From Suilimivivens sp963618065 (lineage in GTDB: Bacteria > Bacillota > Clostridia > Lachnospirales > Lachnospiraceae), in assembly GCA_963618065.1 (NCBI GenBank), contig CAVERH010000012.1, positions 1 to 64,000 of the forward strand: DNA of 64,000 bases, written 5' to 3'. Positions 35,125 through 43,777 of this stretch are shown piece after piece. The first letter of the stretch is position 1; each line of letters opens with the position of its first letter. Below the pieces are notes generated by a model that was given only the letters and a program-made list of their open reading frames with translations, made no database searches and was not told the origin of the DNA. A program made the position numbers and the translations under genes.

Positions 35125-36336
35125 CTATTTTCTATAACGTTCCATAATGGTTAATAATCGCTTTGATGCATCCACGGCTGCCGCATGATTCTGTGAAAAA
35201 TTAATCCGGAAGCTGTTCACGAACTGCGGTCCGAACTCGGTTCCGGGCGTTACCGTAACACCGGCAAGCTTCCTCACAATCTTTACGAAATCTCCAATCG
35301 ATACGGTAAGAGGCGGCATCGTGACAAACAGATAACTTCCCCCATCGGAAGGTCTTGTGGTCACACCGTCTGCTGCGGTATAGATCTGAACCAGATCATC
35401 CCGGATGTCCTGATGCTGCTTAATCCGGTCCTCCATAAAACCTTCCGGTTCATCAAACCAGATATGGAACAGGGCCTGACAATAGCCGGCGCAACGGAGT
35501 GATACGATCGCCTGCAGCTTTTCCATTCTGGTAATAATTTCGCTTGTTCCAAATGCCACACCCAGACGGAAACCGCTTAAGGATTCTGTCTTGGATGGTC
35601 CGATAATGGTAATCAGATTTTCCGGAATTTCCTTCTGTGCTCGTAAATGGGTATACTCCACACCCTCAAATAGTTGTCTGGAGTACAGTTCGTCCACAAG
35701 AAGCGTTACATTGTACTTCTTTGCCAGCTCTGCAATTTTCACAATTTCCTCATAGCTGTATACCACACCGGTCGGGTTATTGGGATTGGAAAAAAGGAAC
35801 AGCTTCACACCCTCCTTAAAGACCGTTTCCAGTCTTGCAAGATCGAGCCCTGCCCCCTTTTTCACGCTCATGTAATCCATCGGAACGGTAACCAGTTCTC
35901 CATCAAAGAATTCCACCAGTTTCCGGTTGGCGAAATAATCCGGCTCCACAATCGCTACCTTATCGCCCGTACCAACCAGGGAACCCATGGCAAGGAACAG
36001 GGCTCCCTGCGTACCGGGTGTCAGAATGATTTCGGAATCCGGATCAATGGAAGCTCCGGTAAACTTAGACAGCTTCTGCGCCAGCTCCTCACGGATCTCC
36101 TTCTTACCGGAATACTGGGTGTAGGCCTGCTTTGCTCCCAGCGCAAAGCCTTCATTAAAAGCCTCAAGGCTCCCCGGAAGCGGTTCAAATGCATCCACAT
36201 CTCCATGGGAAAAGTCCACCGGTACGCCTTCCAGCTTTTCTCCTCTTAAGTCGAGAACACCGTTCTTTCTCTTTCCTTCCTGCCCGGGAGCATTGTCGCA
36301 TCCCAGCTTCTCAAATTTTTCCAGAACTGTACTCAT
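35125..36336 (-). CDS. Class I/II pyridoxal-phosphate aminotransferase
   Basis: A 403-residue fold-type-I aminotransferase. AGGAGG at the right distance favours the ATG at 36336 over 36342. It has TQYSGKKEIREELA, the SNPNNPTG loop near 180, DELYSRQ, the PLP lysine in IGPSKTESLSGFRLG near 238 and the substrate arginine in FRINFS near 380. It would transfer the amino group of the amino acid released by the ureide pathway to 2-oxoglutarate or pyruvate. First gene of an operon with the allantoinase-like and racemase genes, and divergent from a LysR regulator. Confidence 0.88.
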   Translation of the reverse strand: MSTVLEKFEKLGCDNAPGQEGKRKNGVLDLRGEKLEGVPVDFSHGDVDAFEPLPGSLEAFNEGFALGAKQAYTQYSGKKEIREELAQKLSKFTGASIDPDSEIILTPGTQGALFLAMGSLVGTGDKVAIVEPDYFANRKLVEFFDGELVTVPMDYMSVKKGAGLDLARLETVFKEGVKLFLFSNPNNPTGVVYSYEEIVKIAELAKKYNVTLLVDELYSRQLFEGVEYTHLRAQKEIPENLITIIGPSKTESLSGFRLGVAFGTSEIITRMEKLQAIVSLRCAGYCQALFHIWFDEPEGFMEDRIKQHQDIRDDLVQIYTAADGVTTRPSDGGSYLFVTMPPLTVSIGDFVKIVRKLAGVTVTPGTEFGPQFVNSFRINFSQNHAAAVDASKRLLTIMERYRK

Positions 36337-36356
36337 ATTCATTCCTCCTCATGCAC

Positions 36357-36462
36357 GTTACGGTTCACTCGTAACTCATGTACCACTGACTGTTACGTGC
36401 TATTTTATCTGATCTTGTCATAAGATTTTTTATATGTTATCGTATTAGTTATAATCCGTAAC
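36357..36462. promoter_or_regulatory. Inverted repeats in the LysR/aminotransferase divergent promoter
   Basis: TTACG-N7-CGTAA at 36358-36374 and GTTAT-N5-GTAAC at 36448-36462 are related GTTAC/GTAAC dyads, with a half site GTTACG at 36392. The spacing and position between divergent genes are those of LysR-type recognition and activation sites. Confidence 0.5.
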
Positions 36463-36508
36463 TTATTTCAACCCATACTATCATCCTAACGATCCGGGAG
36501 GTTACTGT

Positions 36509-37459
36509 ATGAACCACGCCATGACCTATATTTATGAAGTTTACAAAGAAAAAAGCTTTTCCCAGGCTGCCAAAAATCTCTTCATTTCCCAGCCCGCTCT
36601 CAGTACCTATATCAAGAAAACGGAAAGCGAACTCGGTATCCAGATCTTCGACCGGACCAGTCTTCCCGTCCGTCCGACGGAAGCCGGTGAATTATACATT
36701 CAGGCCATCCAGCGTATTATGACGGTGGAAAAGGATCTGTCCATCCAACTGGCAGAATTATCAAACCTGGAGCGCGGCCACCTCGTTGTGGCAGGAGCGA
36801 ACTTTTTCTCTGCGTATATCCTTCCTCCCATCCTGCATGCCTTTATCCAGAAATATCCGAAAATTGATATCCAGATCACAGAATCGGATTCTACCTCTCT
36901 TTATACGGAAGCCGTACAGGACAACATCGACCTGATTCTGGATGCCGGCGTCTGCGATCAGAATCTTTTTACCACCGAATTTCTCTGTTCGGAAAAGATC
37001 CTGTTTGCTGTTCCCGCTTCCAATCCGTTAAATCAGCAGTTTGCCGGAATGGCTCTCACACGGGAGGACATTCTGAACCGGAAGCATTTAGCCCCGGAGC
37101 TTCCTTCGGTTCCTCTGGAGGCCTTTCAGGAGGAGCGTCTGATTCTTCTTCGTAAGGGACACGATCTGCATACCAGAAGCATTTCGATCTGCGAACGTGC
37201 CGGCTTTACTCCGAAGAATCCCATGTATCTGAATCAGTTATCTACCTCGGCCAACATTGCAGCCCAAGGGTTAGGCTGTTGTTTCCTGACCGATACCCTG
37301 ATCCAGTACGTTCCCTTACGGGATGATTCTCTGCTGTTTTATACCCTGAACGATAAGGATGCCTGCCGCGATATGTTCATCGCCCACCAGACCAATTCCA
37401 TCCGGAATAAGGTCATGGACAGCTTCATTCAGGTAGCAAAGGAAATTTATCATAACTGA
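36509..37459 (+). CDS. LysR-family transcriptional regulator
   Basis: A 316-residue LysR protein. The N-terminal winged helix reads YEVYKEKSFSQAAKNLFISQ and then TYIKKTESELGIQIFDR near 10-55. The rest is a periplasmic-binding-like effector domain (HLVVAGANFFSAYILPP onward). Ribosome binding site GGGAGG. It is divergent from the aminotransferase-allantoinase-racemase operon and its 3' end overlaps the converging hydroxyacid dehydrogenase gene by 10 bp. It is the obvious local regulator of the island, activated by a pathway intermediate (inference). Confidence 0.92.
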   Translation: MNHAMTYIYEVYKEKSFSQAAKNLFISQPALSTYIKKTESELGIQIFDRTSLPVRPTEAGELYIQAIQRIMTVEKDLSIQLAELSNLERGHLVVAGANFFSAYILPPILHAFIQKYPKIDIQITESDSTSLYTEAVQDNIDLILDAGVCDQNLFTTEFLCSEKILFAVPASNPLNQQFAGMALTREDILNRKHLAPELPSVPLEAFQEERLILLRKGHDLHTRSISICERAGFTPKNPMYLNQLSTSANIAAQGLGCCFLTDTLIQYVPLRDDSLLFYTLNDKDACRDMFIAHQTNSIRNKVMDSFIQVAKEIYHN

Positions 37460-38415
37460 ATCACATTCTCGAGCATTTCCCCGTTCTGATAATGATCGAT
37501 GTTCCGCATAATCAAGGCTCCGATAAAGCCCTTCCAGGTATCCCCCATTCCGGCTTTGTGGGACGTCATAAACAGATTTTCCACATCCCAGAGCGGGCTG
37601 TCTGCCGGCAGTGGCTCCGTCTCATATACATCCAGAGCTGCTGCTTTGATTTTGCCCTCTTTCAAAGCTTCGATTAAATCCTCCGTCTTTACGAGCGGTC
37701 CTCTCGCCACATTGACTAAAACGGCGGAATCCTTCATCAGCTCAAAGGTCTTGGCATCGATAATGTGTCTTGTTTTCTCATTTAACGGAATACTTACCAC
37801 GACATAATCACAGGTCGGATAAAATTCCGGAAGCCTGTCCATTCCGACAAAGCATTCATCAATGATCGGATCCTTCTGCTCCACTACATCATACACCTGA
37901 ATCTTCATTCCAAATGCCTTGGCACGGACAGCGATTTCATGTCCAATGGATCCGTATCCCATAATTCCCAGCGTCTTTCCATATACATCCTGATAACAGG
38001 TGCACATCCACTGATCCTGTCCCTTCGATACCCCATCCCAGTGATGGGTGGCCTTATCCTGCTCTACCGTCCGTACCTCCCGGCTGATAAAAAGGATCTT
38101 GCAGAAAACATCCTCTGCGATGGAAATGGACATTACCCCTCTGGAATTGCATAAGGTCACGTTTCTGCTCTTTACTTCCGGCAGATCAACCCGTTCATAA
38201 CCGGCTCCGGTAATCTGTGCAATTTTCAGATTCGGCATCCGGTCCATAAAGGTCTTGTTGAAGTAATACGGCTGCATTACCGCCAGTTCAACCTCGGATA
38301 CATCGTATTCTTCCCCATTGTTGTCACATTCTTCATTGCTTAAAAATAAAATATCCTTGTAATACTTTTCCTCGATTAAATGCTTGTATAAGGAATTTAC
38401 CAGAATCTTTGCCAT
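37450..38415 (-). CDS. NAD-dependent D-2-hydroxyacid dehydrogenase
   Basis: A 321-residue member of the D-isomer-specific 2-hydroxyacid dehydrogenase family. The dinucleotide fold GIMGYGSIGHEIA lies near 149-161. The catalytic arginine is in VNVARGPLV near 234, the glutamate in DVYETEPLP near 263 and the histidine in MTSHKAG near 283. It would reduce a 2-oxoacid to a D-2-hydroxyacid with NADH, reoxidising the cofactor under anaerobic conditions. It starts two bases after the upstream aminotransferase stop, so the two products are coupled: transamination followed by reduction. Confidence 0.9.
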   Translation of the reverse strand: MAKILVNSLYKHLIEEKYYKDILFLSNEECDNNGEEYDVSEVELAVMQPYYFNKTFMDRMPNLKIAQITGAGYERVDLPEVKSRNVTLCNSRGVMSISIAEDVFCKILFISREVRTVEQDKATHHWDGVSKGQDQWMCTCYQDVYGKTLGIMGYGSIGHEIAVRAKAFGMKIQVYDVVEQKDPIIDECFVGMDRLPEFYPTCDYVVVSIPLNEKTRHIIDAKTFELMKDSAVLVNVARGPLVKTEDLIEALKEGKIKAAALDVYETEPLPADSPLWDVENLFMTSHKAGMGDTWKGFIGALIMRNIDHYQNGEMLENVIQL

Positions 38416-38417
38416 GC

Positions 38418-39728
38418 TTATCTTCCTCCCAGTTCCTTTTCAATTGCTGCGATATTGGCACATACACAGAACAGCTCCATGGCCGTCTTCAGCTCCTCAA
38501 CCGGTGGATAGGTCGGTGCCAGACGGACTACCCGGTCCTCCGGATCATGGTGATACGGATAGGTTGATGCGGCTGTCGCAACCTTTACGCCGATGGCTTC
38601 GGTCATTTCCAGTGCCTTTGCTGCACAGCCTTCCAACGTATAGGTGGTAATAAAGTAACCGCCCTCCGGGGTATTCCAGGTATAGACATCCTCATACAGA
38701 CGATTTTTCTTAAGAACGTCGTCCACCAGTTCAAACCTTGGAATCAGAAGTGCTGCAATTTCCTTCATATGTTCCACAATATGCTCTTTGTTCTTTAAGT
38801 ACTTCACGTGGCGAAGCTGGTTTAATTTATCATGGCTGAATAACTGCAGGGCCATAATGTTCTTCGCTTCCTCCACCATCTTAGAACCGGATGCCATCGC
38901 ACAGACACCGGAGCCCGGGAAGCTGATCTTGGCCGTCGATGCAAAGTAAAGAATATGATCCTGGGTGCCATGCTTTAAGGCCTCCTGATAAATATTCTTA
39001 ACAATATTCTTTTCATATCCTTCCTTATAGAAATGATGCACAATATAGGCATTATCCCAGAAAATAATGAAGTCCTTCGCTGCCGGCTTTAAGGCTGCCA
39101 TACGCTCTACTACCTCATCACTGTATACGGTTCCGGTCGGATTGGAGTACTGTGGCACACACCAGATTCCCTTGATCGTCGGATCGTCCTTTACCAGCTT
39201 TTCAATCAGATCCATATCCGGTCCATCTTCCAGAATAGGAATATTAATCATTTCAAAATCGAGAGATTCCGTGAGATTAAAGTGGCAGTCATAGCCGGGA
39301 ACCGGACACAGCCATTTCAGCTTCTGTCCTTTTTCCTTCAGTTCCACAGCCTGTACGGACCATGGCTTTTCTCCCAGTGTTCCGTACACATAAATGCGCA
39401 TAAACTGATCGAACATCAGGTTCAAGGAAGATTCTCCACCAAGAATAATCTGTTCATCCGGAATATCCATCAGCTCCGAAAACAGGTGAATACATTCCGG
39501 AAGTCCATATTTTACGCCATACTGTCTGCAATCGGTCCCATCCTCTGCAAAACAGTTCGTTGCATCAAGAACATGAAACATCTCATCGTTGAGATCCAGA
39601 AGTTCTTCGCTTGGAAGACCACGGCTGATATTCAGGTCCAGATTCATGGCCTTATATTTTTCATATTCCTTCTTTAATTCTTCTAACTGCGTCTTTAATT
39701 GTTCACTGTCTGCTTCCCTTAATCTCAT
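38418..39728 (-). CDS. Aminotransferase of the PF12897 (Aminotran_MocR) type
   Basis: About 436 residues, with GGAGAG eight bases before the ATG at 39728. Opening KAMNLDLNISRGLPSEELL and then GGESSLNLMFDQFMRIYVYG are typical of the PF12897 aspartate/alanine-like aminotransferases of Clostridia. CVPQYSNPTGTVYSDE near 195, FWDNAYIVHHF, the PLP lysine in ASTAKISFPGSG near 267 and a C-terminal RLAPTYPP arginine complete the site. It is coupled to the downstream 2-hydroxyacid dehydrogenase. It is distinct from the second aminotransferase at 35125-36336, so the island has two amino-group exits. Confidence 0.85.
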   Translation of the reverse strand: MRLREADSEQLKTQLEELKKEYEKYKAMNLDLNISRGLPSEELLDLNDEMFHVLDATNCFAEDGTDCRQYGVKYGLPECIHLFSELMDIPDEQIILGGESSLNLMFDQFMRIYVYGTLGEKPWSVQAVELKEKGQKLKWLCPVPGYDCHFNLTESLDFEMINIPILEDGPDMDLIEKLVKDDPTIKGIWCVPQYSNPTGTVYSDEVVERMAALKPAAKDFIIFWDNAYIVHHFYKEGYEKNIVKNIYQEALKHGTQDHILYFASTAKISFPGSGVCAMASGSKMVEEAKNIMALQLFSHDKLNQLRHVKYLKNKEHIVEHMKEIAALLIPRFELVDDVLKKNRLYEDVYTWNTPEGGYFITTYTLEGCAAKALEMTEAIGVKVATAASTYPYHHDPEDRVVRLAPTYPPVEELKTAMELFCVCANIAAIEKELGGR

Positions 39729-39774
39729 AGTCATCTCTCCACATCTGTCGTTTCTTCCTGAAACGTCTTTTTCC

Positions 39775-40392
39775 TTATTTATTTACTTTCAGTTCGCCCT
39801 CTACGATGGTGTAGTTCTCACCGGTCTTTGTATTCACATAGAAGTTCTCCGGGAACGTATCGGATTCGTTATAAACATCCACCGGCTCCTGTCTTTCAAT
39901 ATCCAAAAGCTCGGTTACAAAGCACTGCATACAGCCCTTTACCTTAGTTCCTTCTACCAGATGTCCACCGAACGCCTGCGGAACATTCCAGCCGCCGCCT
40001 GCTACAAAGTGGATCGCACAGAACGGTTCTTCCTTGCCGTCTGCTCCGGTTTTCTGTCCGATCATTCCACCAATGGAGATCAGCATGCTTAAGTTATCCA
40101 CCGAAGCGGTTCTTTCTAAGTGCCAATTTTCCTTATCATCCTTATCGGGAACCCATACCAGATAATCACAGGGTTCAAAGCCGCCCATAAAGGTTGCATG
40201 GATCTTTCCATATTTAATATTTGCTTTCTTTGCGAATTCGGTAATTGCCTTGACCGGATCCGCACCTGTGCTCATACGGATAATAAATTCTCTTCCTCTG
40301 GTTGCTTCACAGTAACTGATGTCGGTATCTGCAATGGCATCCAACTGCCAGGGTTTCATTGCTGCTAACTGTTCTGCTGTAATCTTTGCCAT
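39775..40392 (-). CDS. PPC/DUF296-domain protein
   Basis: About 205 residues; GGAGGAAAAAATT precedes the ATG at 40392. After a 30-residue extension comes a PPC (DUF296) domain: FIIRMSTGADPVKAITEFA, GKIHATFMGGFEPCDYL, MLISIGGMIG, CAIHFVAGGGWNVPQAFGGHL, with the conserved GGHL motif. In plants this domain occurs in AT-hook DNA-binding proteins, but single-domain bacterial members have no AT hook and an unknown role. Placement inside a catabolic operon suggests a metabolic or ligand-binding task rather than regulation (inference). Confidence 0.8.
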   Translation of the reverse strand: MAKITAEQLAAMKPWQLDAIADTDISYCEATRGREFIIRMSTGADPVKAITEFAKKANIKYGKIHATFMGGFEPCDYLVWVPDKDDKENWHLERTASVDNLSMLISIGGMIGQKTGADGKEEPFCAIHFVAGGGWNVPQAFGGHLVEGTKVKGCMQCFVTELLDIERQEPVDVYNESDTFPENFYVNTKTGENYTIVEGELKVNK

Positions 40393-40463
40393 AATTTTTT
40401 CCTCCATGTTTAACGTCCCTTTGGACTTTTATTTATAACAGGATTTCCCTGTCATTGACTGCT

Positions 40464-40871
40464 TTATTTTCTGCCACCCGTCAGCTGCTGATCGGGAAGC
40501 AGAATGTATTGAAATTCGACCTTATAGCCATCCGGGTCCGATACGAAGAATCCATATACCGGGAAATTCTCCATGTAACGGGGTTTGCCGGTAACTTCAC
40601 ATTTTTTTAAGCACAGGCGTTCATACTGCCTGTCCACATCCGTTTCATCGTGACAGTTAAAGGAAAGACACACCCCAACCGGTCCTCCTAATGTTGGACG
40701 GTCATCCGGATACTGGCAGAATCCCAGATAGCCATATCCGGTATCAAAGATCCGGCAGATTCCACCGGACTGTTCCTGTACCTTCTGAAGGCCAACCACT
40801 TCGGTATAAAACCGGGTTGTCCGTTCGATATCGGTTACCGGAAGAAAAATCACACTGTTCTCAATTCCCAT
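40464..40871 (-). CDS. VOC-superfamily (glyoxalase-like) protein
   Basis: A 135-residue protein starting MGIENSVIFLPVTD after GGAAGGGAG. It has two beta-alpha-beta-beta-beta units with SVIFLPVTDIERTTRFYTEV near 6-25 and YGFFVSDPDGYKVEFQY near 105-121, where the last glutamate is a typical metal ligand. VOC proteins include glyoxalases, epimerases, dioxygenases and binding proteins. Within this operon an isomerase or epimerase step is possible. It lies 16 bp from the small membrane protein gene and 70 bp from the PPC gene. Confidence 0.8.
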   Translation of the reverse strand: MGIENSVIFLPVTDIERTTRFYTEVVGLQKVQEQSGGICRIFDTGYGYLGFCQYPDDRPTLGGPVGVCLSFNCHDETDVDRQYERLCLKKCEVTGKPRYMENFPVYGFFVSDPDGYKVEFQYILLPDQQLTGGRK

Positions 40872-40887
40872 AACGCTTCTCCCTTCC

Positions 40888-41217
40888 TTACGATATAAGG
40901 CCTGCCATATAGATAAGCATTCCTGCAACAAACGTAAGCACCATTGCGGCCTGTGCAATCTTCGTACTCCGTTCTGCACGATTCTCCATAAACCGGGTAA
41001 TTCCGGCAATTAAAATACCAAGAACCATTCTGGTCGGATCGGAAAAGACGGTATCGGGAATGGCAAACAGTACCCACGCCATCAGCGCTCCGAGAACAAT
41101 ACCTCCGAAAATATTGCCTATCATCCAGTTCTTTTTCGTAAGCTGGTTCATGTTGTAACCAAATTCACTCTGGTAAGCATAATCCTCTAACTTCTGGTCA
41201 TCCCACACAATCTTCAT
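40888..41217 (-). CDS. Small membrane protein of unknown function downstream of livF
   Basis: A 109-residue protein with a charged N-terminal 30 residues (KIVWDDQKLEDYAYQSEFGY) followed by three hydrophobic helices (MIGNIFGGIVLGALMAWVLF, MVLGILIAGITRF, AAMVLTFVAGMLIYMAGLI). I recognise no domain. It follows livF by about 40 bp and precedes the VOC gene, so it belongs to the importer operon and might assist the transporter. Confidence 0.7.
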   Translation of the reverse strand: MKIVWDDQKLEDYAYQSEFGYNMNQLTKKNWMIGNIFGGIVLGALMAWVLFAIPDTVFSDPTRMVLGILIAGITRFMENRAERSTKIAQAAMVLTFVAGMLIYMAGLIS

Positions 41218-41257
41218 TCCAAATCCCTCCTTCCGTTTCTGGTTATTTTTCTCCCGG

Positions 41258-41968
41258 TCAGGTTCCCAGATAGGTTTCCTTTACGATCGGGTTATTCAGC
41301 ATATCACGTGCATTTCCGTCAAAGCGGACACGTCCTGTTTCATAAACATAAGCACGGTCTGCGGTCTTCAATGCCATCATGGCATTTTGTTCTACCAGTA
41401 AAATGGTTTTTCCTGCTTCCCGCATCTCAACGATTACCTTAAAAATCTCTTCTACAATCATCGGTGCAAGTCCCATCGAAGGCTCGTCCATCATAATCAG
41501 CTGGCCTCCGGTTACCATGACACGCCCAACGGCAAGCATCTGCTGCTCTCCACCGGAGAGTGTTAATGCGGACTGGTTCATTCGTTCCTTTAATCGTGGG
41601 AACCGTTCAAAGACTGCATCAATATCCTTTTTAATTGCTGCTCGGTCCTTTCTTAAGGAGGCTGCAATTTTCAGATTATCCAAAACGGTAAAATTCGTAA
41701 ACACACGTCTTCCTTCCGGTACATGGGCAATTCCCATTCCTACGATCTTATCGGATGAAGTTCTACAGATGTTCGTTCCGTGAAAAAGGATTTCTCCATG
41801 ACAGGAACGTTCCAGTCCGGAAATGGTTCGCAGGGTTGTCGTTTTGCCAGCTCCGTTTGAACCAATCAGGGCAACGATCTCGCCCTCGTTTACATGAAAA
41901 TTTACTTCCTGAAGTGCTTTGATCGCACCATAATGTACACTTAAATCTTTTACATCAAGCATGGGCAT
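41258..41968 (-). CDS. livF: Branched-chain-type amino-acid ABC transporter ATPase LivF
   Basis: About 236 residues from MPMLDVKDLSVHYG at 41968, where GGAGGTGAT gives the right spacing; an earlier in-frame start lacks one. Walker A GSNGAGKTT near 38-46, signature LSGGEQQMLAVGRV near 136, Walker B LIMMDEPSMGLAP near 156 and the C-terminal dimer region are complete. It overlaps livG by 14 bp. With LivG it powers the LivHM permease. Confidence 0.93.
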   Translation of the reverse strand: MPMLDVKDLSVHYGAIKALQEVNFHVNEGEIVALIGSNGAGKTTTLRTISGLERSCHGEILFHGTNICRTSSDKIVGMGIAHVPEGRRVFTNFTVLDNLKIAASLRKDRAAIKKDIDAVFERFPRLKERMNQSALTLSGGEQQMLAVGRVMVTGGQLIMMDEPSMGLAPMIVEEIFKVIVEMREAGKTILLVEQNAMMALKTADRAYVYETGRVRFDGNARDMLNNPIVKETYLGT

Positions 41969-42731
41969 CCGGATCACCTCCCAAATATGCTGCAATTACC
42001 AGTGGATCGTTCTGAATGTATTCCGGCTTTCCTTCGGAAATCGTCCGGCCAAATTCCAGAATCTTAATCTGCTGTGCAATACTCATGACAAATTTCATAT
42101 GATGTTCAATCATGACGATCGTCTGGTTCAGTTCCTTATGAACCTTGTTGATCAGTTCAATGACTTCATCAATTTCTCCGGGACTCATACCGGCTGCCGG
42201 CTCATCCAGAAGAAGAATCTTCGGCTTGGTAGCCAGCGCTCTTACGATTTCGAGCCTTCGCTGTTCTCCGTAGGGAAGCTGTGTGGCGAAGTAATCTTTT
42301 TTGTCTGCAAGACCAAACATATCCAAAAGTTCCATGGACTCCTTCGTAATCCGCTCCTCTTCCTTTTTATATTTCGGGGTACGAAGCAGCATATCCATGT
42401 ACCCATAGTTACAGTCTACGGTATGTGCCATCTTTACATTATCCAGCACCGAGCTTCCACCAAAAAGTCGGATGTTCTGAAAGGTTCTTGCTGCGCCTGC
42501 CCTGGTAAATTCATAGGGCTTCTTGCCGTTCATCAGTTTTCCATCCAGATAAACAAATCCCCTGGTCGGCTGATAAATACCGGTAAGCATGTTAAACACG
42601 GTGGTTTTGCCTGCACCGTTCGGTCCGATGATCGCCCAAAGCTCTCCTTCGTTGATTTCAAGGTTAAAGTCATCTACGGCAACCAGACCACCAAATTCAA
42701 TTGAGATATGTTCTGCTTTTAATACACTCAT
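41955..42731 (-). CDS. livG: Branched-chain-type amino-acid ABC transporter ATPase LivG
   Basis: A 258-residue ATPase. Walker A GPNGAGKTT near 37-45, the ARTFQNIRLF segment near 82 typical of LivG, the degenerate signature LPYGEQRRLEIVRAL near 158 (YGEQ instead of SGGQ, normal for this subfamily), and Walker B ILLLDEPAAGMSP. Its start overlaps the livM stop by four bases and its end overlaps livF, so the complex is made from one coupled message. Confidence 0.93.
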   Translation of the reverse strand: MSVLKAEHISIEFGGLVAVDDFNLEINEGELWAIIGPNGAGKTTVFNMLTGIYQPTRGFVYLDGKLMNGKKPYEFTRAGAARTFQNIRLFGGSSVLDNVKMAHTVDCNYGYMDMLLRTPKYKKEEERITKESMELLDMFGLADKKDYFATQLPYGEQRRLEIVRALATKPKILLLDEPAAGMSPGEIDEVIELINKVHKELNQTIVMIEHHMKFVMSIAQQIKILEFGRTISEGKPEYIQNDPLVIAAYLGGDPDAHA

Positions 42732-43774
42732 CTGCTTACCTCCATATCCTTCTTTGTCTTTCTGCCTTTAAACTTCAGACTGCTGAATCCGAATACCTTA
42801 ATACCGCCGGTCTTTAATTTAAGGAAAGCAAATTCTCTTCCACCGAAGATACCGGTCGGCCGGAACAAGATGATACATAACAGTAATGCGCCGTAAATAA
42901 CCAGACGCCAATCCTGCAGGAAACGGAGGATTTCCGGTAACACGGTAAGGCATAACGCGCCAAGCATTGCTCCGGAAATACTTCCGACACCACCGGCGTA
43001 CAGATATACCAGGAAATCGGAGGACTTGGAATAACTGAACACGTCCGGATGGATGTAGCTTAATAAATGTGCATATAAGCTTCCTGCAATTCCGGCTAAA
43101 AATGCAGAAGTCATAAATGCCAGAATTTTGTAACGGAAGCAGTTGATTCCCATGGCATCTGCGGCAATTTCATTGTCGCGGATCGCAAGACACGCACGGC
43201 CGTAAGAGGAATCCATGTAATTTCTGCAAAAGTAAATGGCAATAATCATAATCAGGTATACCCAGAAGAAATTCGCGATATTGGGAATACCGGTAAGTCC
43301 GTAAGCACCGCCTGCAATGCTGGAAGGAACAATTCGCCAGATCGCACGGATCACTTCACAAAAGCCCAAGGTAACAATCGCCAGATAGTCACCACGGAGT
43401 CTTAAGGAAGGAACTCCGATGATCAGTCCAAACAGTGCGGAAACCAGTCCTGCAATCACCGTTGCTGCCAGAAATAAAAGGATCTGGACCGGTCTTGACA
43501 TGGTCGATGCCTTGAATACATAAGTGGTAATAATTGCAGATACATAAGCACCTACCGACATGAAGCCTGCCTGCCCCAGCGAGGAAAGGCCCGTCATACC
43601 ATTTAAGATATTCAACGATTCGGTTACGATGATGTAAATACAGGCAAGCATCGCTACCTGCATGATATAGGAGTTAATAATTCCGAAATTATGAAGCACG
43701 GTAAATAGCACATACACCAGAATCATAATGGGGAATTCGATATTCTTTTTCAAAAGTACTGCTGCTTTTTTCAT
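42728..43774 (-). CDS. livM: Branched-chain-type amino-acid ABC transporter permease LivM
   Basis: A 348-residue permease with about ten hydrophobic helices. GLSSLGQAGFMSVGAYVSAI near 70 and the coupling-loop region GRACLAIRDNEIAADAMGIN near 195-215 are the family hallmarks. A basic C-terminal tail of about 35 residues ends RKTKKDMEVSR. Start three bases after livH. It forms the membrane channel with LivH. Confidence 0.92.
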   Translation of the reverse strand: MKKAAVLLKKNIEFPIMILVYVLFTVLHNFGIINSYIMQVAMLACIYIIVTESLNILNGMTGLSSLGQAGFMSVGAYVSAIITTYVFKASTMSRPVQILLFLAATVIAGLVSALFGLIIGVPSLRLRGDYLAIVTLGFCEVIRAIWRIVPSSIAGGAYGLTGIPNIANFFWVYLIMIIAIYFCRNYMDSSYGRACLAIRDNEIAADAMGINCFRYKILAFMTSAFLAGIAGSLYAHLLSYIHPDVFSYSKSSDFLVYLYAGGVGSISGAMLGALCLTVLPEILRFLQDWRLVIYGALLLCIILFRPTGIFGGREFAFLKLKTGGIKVFGFSSLKFKGRKTKKDMEVSR

Positions 43775-43777
43775 ACG

